Under the pieces are notes generated by a model. The model saw only the letters and a list, made by a program, of their open reading frames with translations, was not told the origin of the DNA and did not search any database. A stretch of DNA of 64,000 nucleotides from Mycogone perniciosa (lineage: Eukaryota > Ascomycota > Sordariomycetes > Hypocreales > Hypocreaceae), in assembly GCA_025331125.1 (NCBI GenBank), contig JAOALB010000016.1, forward strand, positions 434,001 through 498,000. Reading direction: 5' to 3'. Position 1 is the first letter of the stretch. Each line of letters begins with the position of its first letter. Shown here piece after piece: positions 48,701-60,487 of this stretch. Position numbers and translations under genes: made by a program.

Positions 48701-51311
48701 ACACTTTAGAACAGTCGTTGGCTCGGAGCTTGGCTACCTGCAAAACTTGATCCTGCGCAGCCTTCTGGCGATGATGCCTGCGTACAAGGCCAACAAGAAT
48801 CTCAAAATTGATAGCTCTGGTGGCTATGGTGATTTGCTGGTCAACTGCATTCAGAAATCGTCCAGCCCAGTCGTTCAAAATGCCGCGCTACTCCTGGTCG
48901 CAAACCTTGCAACGACGGCACCAAACTTGGTGTTGCACAGTGTTATGCCTATCTTTACTTTCATGGGCACGTCTGTGCTGCGACAGAGTGATGATTACTC
49001 CGCCCACGTTGTGGCACAGACGATTAAGGAGGTTGTACCTCCGTTAATTGAGTCTTTGCGACAAGGTCAGAAGAGCCCAATTGCCGGAGCCTCAGACATT
49101 TTGGTCAGTTTCACAACGGCCTATGAGCACATTCCGGCACACCGCAGACACGGCCTGTTTGTGGCCCTAGTTGAAACGATGGGCCCCAGGGATTTCCTTT
49201 TTGCGCTCATCAGCATGCTTGTGGATCGATATGAGCTGAGCGATGGCCTGCTTCATTTCATTCTCGATCTTCTGAACAACTTTAACGTCGAGATACAACT
49301 AGAGAGCTTGGTAAAGCTTCTTGATCTCACTTCGGACCTGTTCAAGCCAAAACCTGGTCTTTCCTTCGCCTTACTTGGAATCAGTGATGATGGTGATGAA
49401 AAAGACGTTGATAAGATCGCACTTCGCCTACTCTCAATTTTCCCTAGTCTTTTGTCAAACAAGAAGCTCAAGTCTCAGATTAGCAAGCTTGCCGACCGAG
49501 ACGACATGGAGACTTCTGAAGTACGTCAGCTCTACGCAACTCTTCTGGAGGACGTGCTGGTATTGGCAGATACGGTCAAGGCGAATAAGGTTCTCCACAC
49601 CCGATGCGGAAATGCTCTATCGAACTTGTTGAACTTGCTCTCAATCAGCGAGTTCATCAAGGCTGTTGAAAACCTTCTTGATAGGCCTAACATGGACCTG
49701 CGTCAAAAGGTCCTCCGTGCTTTGGAAGTTCGTGTTGAGTCAGAGAGTAACACAGATCCTGCATCAAGAACTGCTCTCCTTACTTTCTTGCCACAACTCA
49801 CTGCCGCGATTCGAGAGTCTAGTGACATACGTTACAAGCATACGGCTGTTACTTGTGTGGACAAGATCGCAGAGAAATATGGCAAGAAGGACATCGAGGC
49901 CGTCGTGGCAGCGGCGTCAACCATTGCAGGCGAGCACTGCCTTGGACAAAGCGAGAAGCGACTTCGTGTCATGGCTCTCCTCTGTCTTACATCTCTTGTT
50001 GATGTTTTGCAAGATGCGATTGTTCCTGTGCTGCCGGTAGCTATCCCACAGACAGTAGCGTATCTCAATGAGAGTCTGGAAGAAGAAACCCCTGATGAGG
50101 AGCTTCACTCGGCCAGTTACGGACTAATCAGCTCCTTGGCGGAGCATCTGCCCTACATGCTTTCCACTTACATCAACCAAATCTTGCAGGTATCAAACAA
50201 GTCTGCAGAAGCCGGGCTTGATAGTGAAACTAATGAGAGCCGCGTCAACTGTCTCGAATTCCTTGCGAAGAAACTTGATGCAAAGGAAATATTTGCCAGC
50301 CTAGAGAACAATTGGGAGAGTGCAATGTCTGCCGGGTTCTCAGTAAGCTGCGACAACGGATACAAGCCCTTAGTTAAGGATAACAGACTAATTTTATATG
50401 TGTAGGCTACAACTGAGTATCTTAATGTACTCGGAATGGCACTCGATAAGCATCCCAAGTCTGCTATCACGAAGAATGCTGGGCTACTGTCTCGTATTTT
50501 CTTCAAGACATTTGACTTGCGCCGACAAACTCTTGCCAAGAGCGACAGGAGCGATGGATCTTTGGGTCATCTTGCAGCGCTTGAGGAGTCCATGAACGAT
50601 AAGGCCCTGAAAATGATTTTCAAGCTCAACGATGCTGCCTTCCGACCCATCTTTGCCCAACTTGTTGAATGGCCTAGCTCCGGGCTGTCAAAGAATGACA
50701 AGACGGGCCTGGTCCTTCGGCAATACAGCGTCTACGGCTTCTTGCAGGCTTTCTTCGACAACCTGAAATCCATCGTCACAAACTACGCTACCTATGTGTT
50801 GGAGGATGCCGTCAAGATTCTCAGCAGCGCTAACCCCAAGGTCAGCGAGGACCGACAGCTCTGGAACCGTGTGCTCAAGACGCTGGCCAAGTGCTTTGAG
50901 CACGATCAAGACGACTTCTGGCAAGCGCCATCGCACTTTGGAGCGATTGCGCCCGTATTGATGGAGCAATATCTCCACGCGGCGTCATTGGATGTTACCG
51001 AGGACCTAATCCCAGCAACAGTTGAGCTTGCGGTTGCAGCTGACTCTCAGGCGCACCAGAAGGAGCTTAATTCAGCATTGCTGAAGCACCTCCGCTCAGA
51101 ACACGCTGCAGTGCGTCTGGCAGCTGTGAAGTGCGAGCAGGAGTTGACAGACCGGCTGGGCGAGGAGTGGTTGTCCATGTTGCATGAGATGCTGCCCCGG
51201 ATCAGCGAGCTGCAGGAAGACGATGATGAGGTGGTTGAGAGGGAGACGCATCGGTGGATTGTCAAGATTGAGGGAGTGCTTGGAGAAAGTCTGGATGCCA
51301 TGCTTCAGTAA
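45773..51311 (+). CDS. UTP10: U3 snoRNP protein UTP10 (HEATR1), HEAT-repeat scaffold
   Basis: Component of the t-UTP/UTP-A subcomplex of the small-subunit processome. It binds nascent 18S rRNA precursor in the nucleolus and supports rDNA transcription and pre-18S processing. Exons 45773-46149, 46208-50342 and 50406-51311 give 1805 residues, the usual fungal size. The N-terminus is diagnostic: MATSLAAQLAQVAASSKSTL followed by KASHSKSLIWEPRVAA and AFLRLVGSRLRLMPAIKAIEWLIRRF. Repeated amphipathic helices through the whole chain form HEAT repeats. A basic patch (NKRRRTSSSDGN) lies near the middle. The last third matches the BP28CT region (VVQNAALLLVANLA, DRYELSDGLLHFILDLL..., KMIFKLNDAAFRPIF). 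The start at 45773 is chosen because upstream codons do not resemble the family. Exon 1 ends at a weak GTGCGC donor, but the frame resumes correctly with IHTENTAVLL. Confidence 0.96.
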
Positions 51312-52046
51312 GGGATGGTGCGATATGAGGTTGGACACACGTGGGTTCACATGTAATCCCGCATAATAAGGGTGTACATTCGACGATGATGTTATCAACA
51401 TATCGAGTGGATGTAGATGTTAGATTCTAGAGCTGAACAACATTGTCGCAAATCTACAGGACACAGGACAACTTGCTCCCGAGAACATTTTGCTCAATTG
51501 AAGATGACGAGTCATACCGGGTATCTCGGGTTCCAGTCACGAGGCCGTATTGATCCACCAGATAATAGCGGATTACGAAATACGGACGGACGAGGCTCTT
51601 TTATTAGACAATGGCATAGCTTCGGACACAAACCTCCTCCCGAGGAATTATCGTATGCTGATGGATTCACGAGTGGTTTTGCTGGTCTGTGGCAAATGCT
51701 CGTTTAAGCCTCCGGCCTCCTATGGGGCCGTGACAGCTTTTGTTCCGATTGCGGTGCGTCCCGAGCGAATGCCGAGCATTTGGGTGATGTCATTTTCATT
51801 TGGAGATAGGAGAGGGAATTGGTTGAATAAATACTGAGGAATCAGCCAGCGGTTTTTTTTTCAATGCGTGTGTAGAATTCCATTACTTCTTTGCTAGCCT
51901 TGGAAGCTATCTGTTGGCCATTCTCTATAATGAAAGGGTTAGGGTCGATACGGTATGAGTGCCAGTCTTTTATAAGACTGCAACAGACTGTTCGATGGGC
52001 GAGCACGACATCAAGAAATGGTAAGGAAAATAATATATATCATTAG
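51312..52046. other. Intergenic stretch before the NADH dehydrogenase gene
   Basis: 735 bp with no recognised gene. A 95-codon open frame near 51550-51837 has no domain and no ATG at its head. The right end should contain the missing first exon of the NADH dehydrogenase gene. ATGs at 51930, 51954 and 51995 were examined and none joins cleanly. Confidence 0.45.
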
Positions 52047-53459
52047 TCGTTTGGCTCTTCACAAAGATCATCCGAGCTAATTCACGAAACCCGTTCTGCA
52101 GAATCCAAAAAAGAACGCATTGTCATCCTTGGCTCAGGATGGGCCGGCTATGCCCTTGCTCGGACTCTGTCTCCCTCCCGAAACTCCCGCATCCTCATAT
52201 CTCCACGCTCGCACTTTGTCTTTACTCCGCTCCTAGCCTCGACGTCGGTCGGGACGCTCGAATTCCGCTCCGCCATTGAGCCCGTCAGGAGACTTGATCT
52301 GGCCGAGTTCTACCAGGGATGGGCCTTTGATGTGGACTTGAAGCGCAAGAGGATACGTGTTGAGGCCAATACCCACGGCGATGTGGGTGCCAGAACCAGA
52401 GCGGATGCAAACCTTGTGAGAAAGGGCCCGGAATTTGAGGTTGAGTATGATAAGCTGGTGGTGGCTGTGGGATGTTATAGTCAGACGTTTGGTATCGAGG
52501 GCGTGAAGGAGCATGCGTGCTTTCTGAGGGACATTGGCGATGCACGCATTATCCGCCTGCGTATCCTGGAAGCGCTTGAGAAGGCCAGCATGCCCCTCAC
52601 GGGCGACGAAGAGAAAAAGAAGCTCCTCCATTTTGTCGTCGTGGGCGGAGGCCCAACGGGCATCGAGTTTGCGGCAGAGTTGCACGACCTGATCCACGAT
52701 GACTTATCAAAACTATACCCAGACCTTATGCGCCATGTGCGTATCACCATTTACGACATTGCGCCGAAAGTACTGCCTATGTTTGACCAGAATCTGGCTG
52801 CGTATGCGACGGAGATGTTCCGCCGGCAGGGCATCCAGGTCAAGACCGAACACCACCTCGAGCGCATCCGCCGCGACGGCGATACACTCATGCTGCGTGT
52901 GAGAGAAGAACCAGATGAGGTAGGCGCAGGGCTTGTGGTCTGGAGCACAGGATTGATGCAGAACCCCCTAATAGGCCACCTACTGGACAAGGAGACGGAA
53001 GGGTTGGGCAGGATTGCCAAGGACCCCAAGACGGGCGGCATCGTGACGGACTCGCATCTCCGAGTTCAGATACAGAGCTCTGATGGAAAGACGACAACGG
53101 CTCTCTCAGACGTCTATGCCATTGGCGATTGTGCAGTCGTTCATGAGCAGCGCTACCCTGCGACAGCACAAGTGGCCAACCAGCAAGCTGTGTATCTGGG
53201 CAAGCAACTCAACAGGGGCATTGACGCAGATGCTAGCTCTGCGAAGCCGTTCAAGTTCCGCAACCTGGGAATTATGGCGTACTTGGGGAGTTGGAAGGCG
53301 ATTCATCAGAGCAGTGCTGATGAGCTCAAGGGATGGCCAGCGTGGGTCCTGTGGCGAACCGCATATCTGACGAGGAGTATGAGTATCAGGAACAAAATAA
53401 TGATCCCGGTGCATTGGTTCATAACCTGGCTGTTTGGGAGGGATATTTCGAGATTCTAG
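52047..53459 (+). CDS. Type II (rotenone-insensitive) NADH:ubiquinone oxidoreductase, start unresolved
   Basis: Single-subunit flavoprotein that passes electrons from NAD(P)H to ubiquinone without pumping protons, at a face of the mitochondrial inner membrane. From 52101 the frame reads ESKKERIVILGSGWAGYALAR, the FAD-binding GxGxxG at the N-terminus, then the second dinucleotide fold VVVGGGPTGIEFAAEL for NAD(P)H. A late DVYAIGDCA motif contacts FAD, and the quinone-site region ATAQVANQQAVYLGKQL follows. The C-terminal amphipathic helix region (RNKIMIPVHWFITWLFGRDISRF) fits membrane association. The frame is open from 52047 but holds no ATG before the FAD motif, so the start codon must be in an upstream exon that I could not place. 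An acceptor TGCAG ending at 52101 is the best candidate. No EF hand insertion is present. Internal (Ndi1) versus external (Nde) cannot be settled without the N-terminus. Confidence 0.9.
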   Translation, partial: SFGSSQRSSELIHETRSAESKKERIVILGSGWAGYALARTLSPSRNSRILISPRSHFVFTPLLASTSVGTLEFRSAIEPVRRLDLAEFYQGWAFDVDLKRKRIRVEANTHGDVGARTRADANLVRKGPEFEVEYDKLVVAVGCYSQTFGIEGVKEHACFLRDIGDARIIRLRILEALEKASMPLTGDEEKKKLLHFVVVGGGPTGIEFAAELHDLIHDDLSKLYPDLMRHVRITIYDIAPKVLPMFDQNLAAYATEMFRRQGIQVKTEHHLERIRRDGDTLMLRVREEPDEVGAGLVVWSTGLMQNPLIGHLLDKETEGLGRIAKDPKTGGIVTDSHLRVQIQSSDGKTTTALSDVYAIGDCAVVHEQRYPATAQVANQQAVYLGKQLNRGIDADASSAKPFKFRNLGIMAYLGSWKAIHQSSADELKGWPAWVLWRTAYLTRSMSIRNKIMIPVHWFITWLFGRDISRF

Positions 53460-53853
53460 GTGTAGGAATAAGTATGTTGTATATTAGAAAAACTGGATTG
53501 ATAGTTTGGCGTTATGACGAAGTGAGAATACTACGGCTGTATTTTGCAAACTTTGCTACTTCTATTTATCCTCTGATATTCTGCCATCTTTTTCATGATA
53601 GTATACTCCGTGCCTGTTTTTATAAATACTGAAAATTATGCACATTATTCACACCCTGTTCACGAGTTGGGAGTGATAATTTAGTTTGTATCACCTTGTC
53701 ATGATGGTGTAACGATCATTCCACTTCCGAATATCGCTCGTAGTTTTCCACCCCACCACAATTTTGCCTCACTTGCAAGGCCAGCCGCCTTTGCCCTTTC
53801 TGCACGGAAATACTACTATTGAATACTAATAAACTAGAGCGACAGGGGAGAAA
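53460..53853. other. Intergenic stretch upstream of the thiamine gene
   Basis: 3' region of the NADH dehydrogenase gene and promoter of the Thi6-type gene. AT-rich. A TACTCCGT copy lies near 53605. I looked for the conserved core of a thiamine-pyrophosphate riboswitch (CTGAGA and GAACCTGA-like elements) and did not see it. Confidence 0.5.
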
Positions 53854-55649
53854 ATGGCCAAACCAGCGATTGATTACAGCGTCTATCTTGTCACCGATTC
53901 CACATCGGCCATTCTCGGCGATAAAGACCTCACGCAGGTCGTCGAGGCCGCGCTCAAGGGAGGCGTGACGGTTGTGCAATATCGTGACAAACACTGCGAT
54001 ACAGAAACCGCTGTGAGAACAGCAAAGGCTCTCCATGAGATTACGAAGCGCTATGGAGTGCCACTGTTGATCAACGATCGGGTTGATGTGGCTGTCGAGA
54101 TTGGATGCGAGGGTGTACACATTGGACAGGATGACATGGGTAAGCGATTCCTTTCTGCACTCCAGGACTCGTTTGCTAATTGGAAACAGAATACGAACAA
54201 GCGAGAAAATTGCTGGGCCCAGACAAGATCATTGGCGTCACAGCCAATTCCGTCCAGGAAGCCCTTCAAGCGTGTCAATCCGGGGCCGATTATCTCGGCC
54301 TAGGCACTGTCTATGCAACATCAACGTGAGCCATCTCGTCCTCTCCCTTTCTCTCTATTTCACCAAAATTTTGCTTATTTACATTTATTCTTTAGCAAAA
54401 AGGACACAAAATCCATCATCGGTACGGCCGGCGTCCGCGACATCCTCACGGCCCTCGTTGACGCCGGACACGGCTCCGTTCCGGCCGTCTGCATCGGCGG
54501 CGTCAACACCACAAACGCCCAATCCGTCGTAATGGAATGCAGTGCTTCTCCTAAGAAGAGCCTGGATGGAATCGCCGTCGTCAGTGCGGTTGTCGCAGCT
54601 GCGGACCCGGCGGCCGCGGCCCGGGACCTCCTGGGCAAGGTTATCGCCGGCCGGATCCCGGATGTGATCCGGGCCGTGGCTTCGAGATCACCACTCTCGC
54701 ATAACATGACCAACTTGGTAAGTCTATTCCCAGAATTGCCTTTATCCCATGTGATAGGAAGTTACTGGAACTCTCTGCTGTATCTAGGTTGTGCAGAACT
54801 TCGCGGCCAATGTCGCCCTGGCTGTTGGTGGTAGTCCTATCATGACGAACAACGCCGAGGAGGCAGACGACCTCGCCAAGTTTGGCAGTGCTCTGGTTAT
54901 CAACATGGGAACTCCTACTCCAGAAGGAATGAAAAACTACATCCAGGCCCTGAAGGCGTACAACAACGCTGGGGGCCCTGTAGTGTTTGACCCTGTCGGG
55001 TATGTTGACTGTCAACACCCCTGACACTGACGTCTCCATATTTCAAACTTGGGCACTAACACGGATGGTTTATTTGTTCAGAGCCGGAGCGACTACTGTC
55101 CGTCGGGAAGCCGTCAAGAAACTCCTCTCTTCAGGGAAATTCACCATCATAAAGGGCAATGAAAGCGAAATCCAAACCGTTCACGGCGTCTCAGTCCTTC
55201 AACGCGGCGTCGACTCCGCCTCCTCCCTCACCTTCTCCCAGCGCGCCGCCCTCGTCCGCTCCCTTGCCCAACGTACCGGCTCTGTCATCGTCCTCACGGG
55301 AGTCACTGACCTCCTCAGCGATGGATCACGCACCATCCGCGTTGACAACGGCCACGAATGGCTCGGCAAGATCACCGGTACAGGATGTACCTTGGGTACT
55401 ACTTTGAGTGTCATGGTCGCTGCTTTCCGCGCAGATCCCTTGATTGCGGCGGTAACGGGTACTGTAATGTTTGGTATAGCGGCGGAGAGGGCGACTAAGA
55501 GGGATGATGTTCATGGGCCAGGGACATTTGTGCCGGCGTTTATTGATGAGTTGCATGCGATTAGGACTGAGACAGCCAAGGGTGATGTGAAGTGGCTAGA
55601 GATGGCCAATGTAGCAGCTGTTGATGTCGAGAATGAAGTGCAACAATAG
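53854..55649 (+). CDS. THI6: Bifunctional thiamine-phosphate synthase / hydroxyethylthiazole kinase
   Basis: Two thiamine-pathway activities in one chain: the C-terminal half phosphorylates hydroxyethylthiazole with ATP, and the N-terminal half joins that phosphate to HMP-PP to give thiamine phosphate. Exons 53854-54139, 54190-54325, 54396-54717, 54788-54999 and 55082-55649 give 507 residues, all phases consistent. ThiE-like TIM barrel (about 1-235): VYLVTDS, VVQYRDKH, LLINDRVDVA, GVHIGQDDM, IIGVTANSVQEA, YLGLGTVYAT and AVCIGGVN. ThiM-like ribokinase fold (about 240-507): SPLSHNMTNLVVQNFAANV, GSPIMTNNAEE, LVINMGT, VVFDPVGAGAT, IIKGNESEI and the anion-hole motif ITGTGCTLG containing the catalytic Cys. 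This order and fusion match yeast Thi6. Confidence 0.96.
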
Positions 55650-55916
55650 TAACGTAACGGCTACATAAAAAGGGGTTTGACGATAGAGAAAGTCATATTT
55701 GCAGGTGTCAGTTGTGGATGGACTAAACACCACAGGGAAAAGCACTTCTATTCTGTCTATTCGTAATATGAGTTTGGATAAAAACAAATGATGGTTCCAA
55801 AGCATTTCGTCAATATCCCACAAAACATCGAAGTTGCCCTCATATTCCTTCTCTACTGTCAACACCACGACTCCGTACGTTATCTTGGCTTTGAAGTCTG
55901 GCCAAAGTGGAGCAAG

Positions 55917-56002
55917 CCCGTATAGCTCAGTGGTAGTAGCGCATCACTCGTACTGAATATGCGAAATGATGAGGTCCGCTGTTCGATCCAGCGTTCGGGC
56001 AA
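55917..56002 (+). tRNA. tRNA-Thr(CGT) with a 13-nt intron
   Basis: Folds as a cloverleaf: acceptor GCCCGTA/TTCGGGC with one T-T mismatch, D arm GCTC...TAGC, anticodon stem CATCA/TGATG, variable AGGTC, T arm CGCTG-TTCGATC-CAGCG, discriminator A. The anticodon CGT is at 55950-55952. A 13-nt intron at 55954-55966 follows position 37, the canonical site for nuclear tRNA introns. Mature length is 73 nt. A boxes (TAGCTCAGTGG) and B boxes (GTTCGATCC) for RNA polymerase III are present. A T-run follows at about 56017-56022, a likely terminator. Confidence 0.92.
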
Positions 56003-56238
56003 GCCTCGATAGGTTTCTTTTTTGGCTCCATCTATCATCAATATCTTCTTTCATTAGTCAGATAGGAGAGTAATATATTAGCAAACTACACTTTACCCAG
56101 TGGTTTATATGATTATGTCGTTCTTTTTAATGTTGAGGATGTCGAATCCAGCAACTCCGTCGTCCAGTTTCCCTTTTCCTCCGTGCCCAAGATGTCGTGG
56201 TATATATAAATCTAACGCGTTCTCAACACCCAAAAATA

Positions 56239-58296
56239 TCATGACAGGTCCATCAAGAATGGATCCCCATTCACGTTCCACAAGGTATCGCTCATAAAGT
56301 TCTGCCACGTCTCGTCATCCAGATCCTCCACCGCCCAGCCTTGACTCGCGTCCTTGACCGTTCCATCCCCCATCTCTATCCTCTCTAGCGAAAGATGAAC
56401 CACATCTTTCACGCCACCTAGCAATTGGTACAGCTTCTCCATCGGATCTGCTACCGGCAACATCCCATCCATCCTAGAGAGTAGCCCGCCGCCTTTGCGT
56501 TGTGCAACTAACTCGCCAAGGTCCTCGACTTCTCTGTCAAGCATCTCAAAGAGCCCCAGCCCAGCAACGATGTTTCTTGGGCTCCACCCAGATAGCCGCA
56601 CCGAGAGAAGCTTGATAGCCGTGATGATGATGTAAGCCAGATCGGAGGCCTGGACGCACAAACAAGTCGGCCGATCGCGGCGCGACGGGAAACTACGCCG
56701 GACGGCGCAAAACGCACTGAGGGAGCGCGCGCAGGCATAGAGGATTTGAAGGCGGTCATTCAACGAAATGGCGGCGGAGCTGCAGTGTTGGTCTGAAATA
56801 GCAACGTCGCAGAGGAGAACTTCGGTCATGGTAATATGGCTTGCAAGGATTTCTGATACATGTCAGTCACTGGTTATTCTGTACGGAAGAAGCATGTCAC
56901 ACTCACTGTTACCGACTAAATATGGAGGCAATGAGGATTTGTAAGTGTCAATCTGCTCTTGGAAAGATCGGACGACAATTGGCAGGGGAAGCTGCATCGT
57001 TGGCTGACTTGGGTCGAAGGACAGGGCCAACGATATAGACTGTGCTAGTATTTGTATCCTGGTCAGTTTGACCAGGAGTTCGTCGGATGGATACTCTCTT
57101 GTCGCCTCCAAGACCCTGCAGAAAATCTCTAGCTGCGAAGTGTTCATGAACGCATCCGTCTTCTTGTTGGCAGTAAAGACTCTGCAAAATATATATGTGA
57201 GCAACAGCACCATGGGTAGGGATGACAGCACTTACGACGCATTGAGATAGAATGTGCCTGCATACGCTCTCATGTGTTCAAGCTCTCCAAACTTCATTTC
57301 TTCCATCATAGGATGGCATCCCGTCGCCAAGCTCAAGTTCACACACATTGACCTCGCCAAGTAGAGCAGGTTCGTCAACTGCGAGCCCTTGAGTCCGTAA
57401 TTGAACCTATATGAAACACCTTGGAGTCAGTTTCCGACGACGATACAGCAACATCATATGATTGGCACTTACCAGCCTATAGTCACCAACAGTGCCTGTA
57501 GCAGCTCGAGACTCTTCAGCCCATCCAACAGAGCCACTCTCCCAATCTCAGCTAGCAGTTCATTCCCCAGCCTAAGCTGCCTCTGCGCATCGAAAAAGTT
57601 ACTGGCCATCATGACCGATTTCCAGAGGAACGGCCTTTGCTGCTTCAACTCCACGGCCGTCAAGTGCTCAGGGATGACAACAAACGGAAACAGCGGTGCA
57701 TACATATCGTTGAACCTCTGCAGCAGTATCTCTGCCTCACTGGGGAGCGGCCACGGCCCATCAAATCCCTTGAGAATATCAGGGCTCCATGACGTCTCAA
57801 TACTCTCCGACCTCGGCGACGGAAACAAATGGTCGAAAAGCGCATGTGGTTTGTCGCCCTTCTCTGCGTGTTTGTCGACACGCCTCGTGACTGGTCCTTG
57901 AGATGGTCCCTGGGACGGTCCACTTGTCGAGGCTTCGCTCTCAGAGACCTGAGCTAATCCTGTGTGAGCACCCTCAAACTGCGACGACAGCTCATCAAGC
58001 CTCTTCTCCAGCTCTGCAACCCTAGACCTCTTGGGCACTTTCTTCGCCCTTGGTGGGGCCGGAGGCCGGGAGAAACAATCTTTACTCAGCCGCTGACATC
58101 TAAACAGACCAGACACGGCGATTAGCCAATCGAGTGGGTGAGGGCGGCGTCCGGACGAACTCTTCTGTACTACGCACCTTTCACATTTACTCCCCTGATC
58201 CGGTCCGGGGATACACCTCGCCTTGGCCTTCGCACATGTTGTACAGGCCTTCGGGCCTTTACCACCTACAGGCTGCATGTCGGCGGATTCAGCCAT
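56239..58296 (-). CDS. Zn2Cys6 fungal transcription factor
   Basis: DNA-binding regulator of the Gal4-type binuclear zinc cluster class. Targets are unknown. Exons 58296-58178, 58099-57473, 57406-57236, 57181-56907 and 56852-56239 give 601 residues. The cluster near residue 18 reads C-TT-C-AKAKAR-C, then C-ER-C-QRLSKD-C. An intron falls between ER and the fifth Cys, and reading through it would destroy the cluster. A Lys/Arg-rich linker (PPRAKKVPKRSR) leads into a heptad-like helix (VAELEKRLDELSSQFEG, about 75-90), the usual dimerisation coiled coil. Residues 110-160 are Ser/Gly/Pro-rich. The remainder is a helical middle-homology region (NDMYAPLFPFVVIPEHLTA, LLYLARSMCVNLSLATG) of the fungal-specific transcription factor domain type. 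No adjacent metabolic cluster hints at its pathway. Confidence 0.88.
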
Positions 58297-59495
58297 GCCA
58301 AGCAAGGGGGGCGCGAGGACTGTAGTATGTTTTATACTGGTACAAGTGAGAAGAGGATCATAACCAGACCTCTGCTTGCTTCGATATCGATCGCGTGACC
58401 ATGTCCCAGCTGCGCAGAACAAGCAAAAGACGCGACAAGACAAGCTCCTGAAGCAAGGGGCAAAAAGTAAGAGAACCTGTAACTGATATCCTTATCAGTC
58501 AAAGTCCACACTCTCTTTTCCCGAGAGCTTAGGAAAGGTTCATGGAAAGATGACGAAGCTTCGGCGGCCACCAGGGCAGTGAGTTAGAGGAACGGTGACC
58601 GGACTTGGATATTGGTCCGGACATCCGTCCGTAAACCACGGATAATGTGGGGCTTCGTCCGCGGATATCTTTCGACTTTCGGCCCGAAGAATAAGGTTAT
58701 AGTGGCTACGGGGTTCTGAGGATCCCGATGGCGACATATGTTGACATGTGCTTTCCAAGCTCAGGGGTGCAGAGGCCGTTTCTCAACGAGTACGGAGTAT
58801 ATGGATATATAAGAGCCGAAAGGGTGATGCAATTACTAAACAAATATCATAGTTTATCTATTAAGCTTATATTTTTGCTTGGTACTGCATGGGTTCATCA
58901 GTCGGCCCGAGTATCCACCGAATCCGCCCGTTTTCAATATATAAATAGTAATCAGTCTTGCTTGAATTTGCGATAACACCATGCCTTTTATTCTAATTGT
59001 ACTATATTCTCTTGTATCCTGTCTCCATTATATCCAAATTCTATCGAAAATGGTTAAGCGGTGTGGCTACAATCTGTCTCAAGGGTGGGACATTAATGTG
59101 TATTCGACACTATACGCTTCAAATAGGGCAACAGCTTCGAACAACTCGACCCTGATCACTCAGACAGCTTTGAACTCGATTTTAAAAGCTGCATTCAAAG
59201 CTGCCAGACTGATGAAACCATCTATGCATTGTTAGTGGTGGCATATTCTCCAACGCGCGCATATGTCCCCTGTCTAAATTTTAAATTTATGTATCCTCTC
59301 AACCACTTGCAATTCAGTTGTAAAATTGCACCAATAAATTCTTGTATACGAGTATACTATACTCCGTAGTATTCTCCAATTTGACCAATTACGGCAAGTT
59401 AGTGTCGCGAAGTTGCGTCCAAGTACACGGAGTATACGGTTACGCATAGGCAGGGGCCCTCGTGGACACCCGATTACTATTCGGAAGCATCGGTA
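58297..59495. other. AT-rich intergenic region between the Zn2Cys6 gene and the transposon
   Basis: 1.2 kb with no supported gene. The left end is the promoter of the minus-strand regulator. Composition becomes AT-rich after about 58800, with TACTCCGTA-type motifs at about 58790, 59358 and 59430. Together with the element to the right it looks like a small mutated repeat island. Confidence 0.5.
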
Positions 59496-59509
59496 CCCGT
59501 TGGTGGGGA

Positions 59510-59593
59510 CTTCGTAAACCAACTAAAAGACTTCGTCTTTTAGTTGGCCTGTAAAACTCCGGAACACCTGTAAAAGCGGAACACCTCCTAGAT
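59510..59593. repeat. Left terminal inverted repeat with internal hairpin
   Basis: Begins GACTTCGTAAACC. Contains a perfect 13-bp palindrome (CCAACTAAAAGAC, 3-nt loop TTC, then its complement) and two GGAACACCT boxes separated by GTAAAAGC. Mirrors 60488-60578. Confidence 0.85.
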
Positions 59594-59700
59594 TAGTTCT
59601 ATTTACGCTATATTTTATATGCAAATCAAAACATCATTCCGTATTCGATCACTATAATATCAGTACTATCATTATAACGACCCAAATTGCTGCATTTCAA

Positions 59701-59923
59701 GCGGCAGCAGCTATTCTAGCTGATCGCGATCGTCCCCGACCAAGCGTTCGAAAACCTCTCTCTATCTATACGCGTCGCCGCTGCGCAATATGGCTTCAGT
59801 GCAACAAGCATCAGTCGAGCGATCAAATCTCTCCAACGCAACGACCCTTATCCTCGCGCCCACGGGCGGCCATAAGCCCTAACTAACGACGAAGATAAAG
59901 CCCTTGTTGCATACATTTACTAG
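59701..59923 (+). pseudogene. Transposase remnant, psq-type helix-turn-helix
   Basis: Inside the element, the frame from 59777 reads AAAQYGFSATSISRAIKSL then RNDPYPRAHGRP, a stop (TAA, 59873), ALTNDEDKALVAYIY and another stop (59921). The order HTH_psq, then GRP, then ALT..E..ALV..I is that of pogo/Fot1 transposases just before their CENP-B-type domain. The sequence before 59776 (ADRDRPRPSVRK) fits the same protein but in another frame, so at least one frameshift and two stops have broken it. No DDE catalytic region was found downstream. It cannot encode active transposase. Confidence 0.65.
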
Positions 59924-60487
59924 CCTTAACGCAATTATTTTCCTGCCATAAAGACACAGGTTATTGGCACGGCTAACAAGCTGCGAGGATAAAGTTTATA
60001 CAATTAATAGCTGCAGGAAGACCTTAACAAGGAACTCGATCTGCCCATACAAAAGAGGTCATCGACCGGGCCCTCAAACGACCGTTGATTCTCGATCGAA
60101 TGTCAGAGTGCTCTTAGGAGCGTGGAAGCGGCAGCTCTGTTAATATCAGGCTTAGGCCTTTCCGTGATGATGATGATAACGATAACGATAAGCCGACCGA
60201 GCCCACATAAGAAACCACACAAAGGCAGGAACGTAAAGATAGCGCTGAAATAGAGCTGCCGTTATCGCCGCTGTCAATAGTAATAACTACTGTTCGTCGC
60301 AAGGCTCTATGGAAGAAGATATAAAGGGAGATAAATAAATTCCGCGCTTTAAAGGACAGTTAAATAAATTAAATTAATATATCTAAAATTCGCATTTCCA
60401 TTTTCTATATATACTATTTTTATACTGTATAATATACTTGGAAAAGATAGAAGAAATATACCTTAAATGCTTACTCTGTATAATAAA

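Noticed and set aside
51417..51837. Possible small gene downstream of UTP10
   Set aside because: Two overlapping open frames, the longer without an ATG at its head, no domain.
53640..53853. TPP riboswitch upstream of the thiamine gene
   Set aside because: The conserved CTGAGA core and paired elements are not visible; fungal TPP riboswitches are usually in other thiamine genes.
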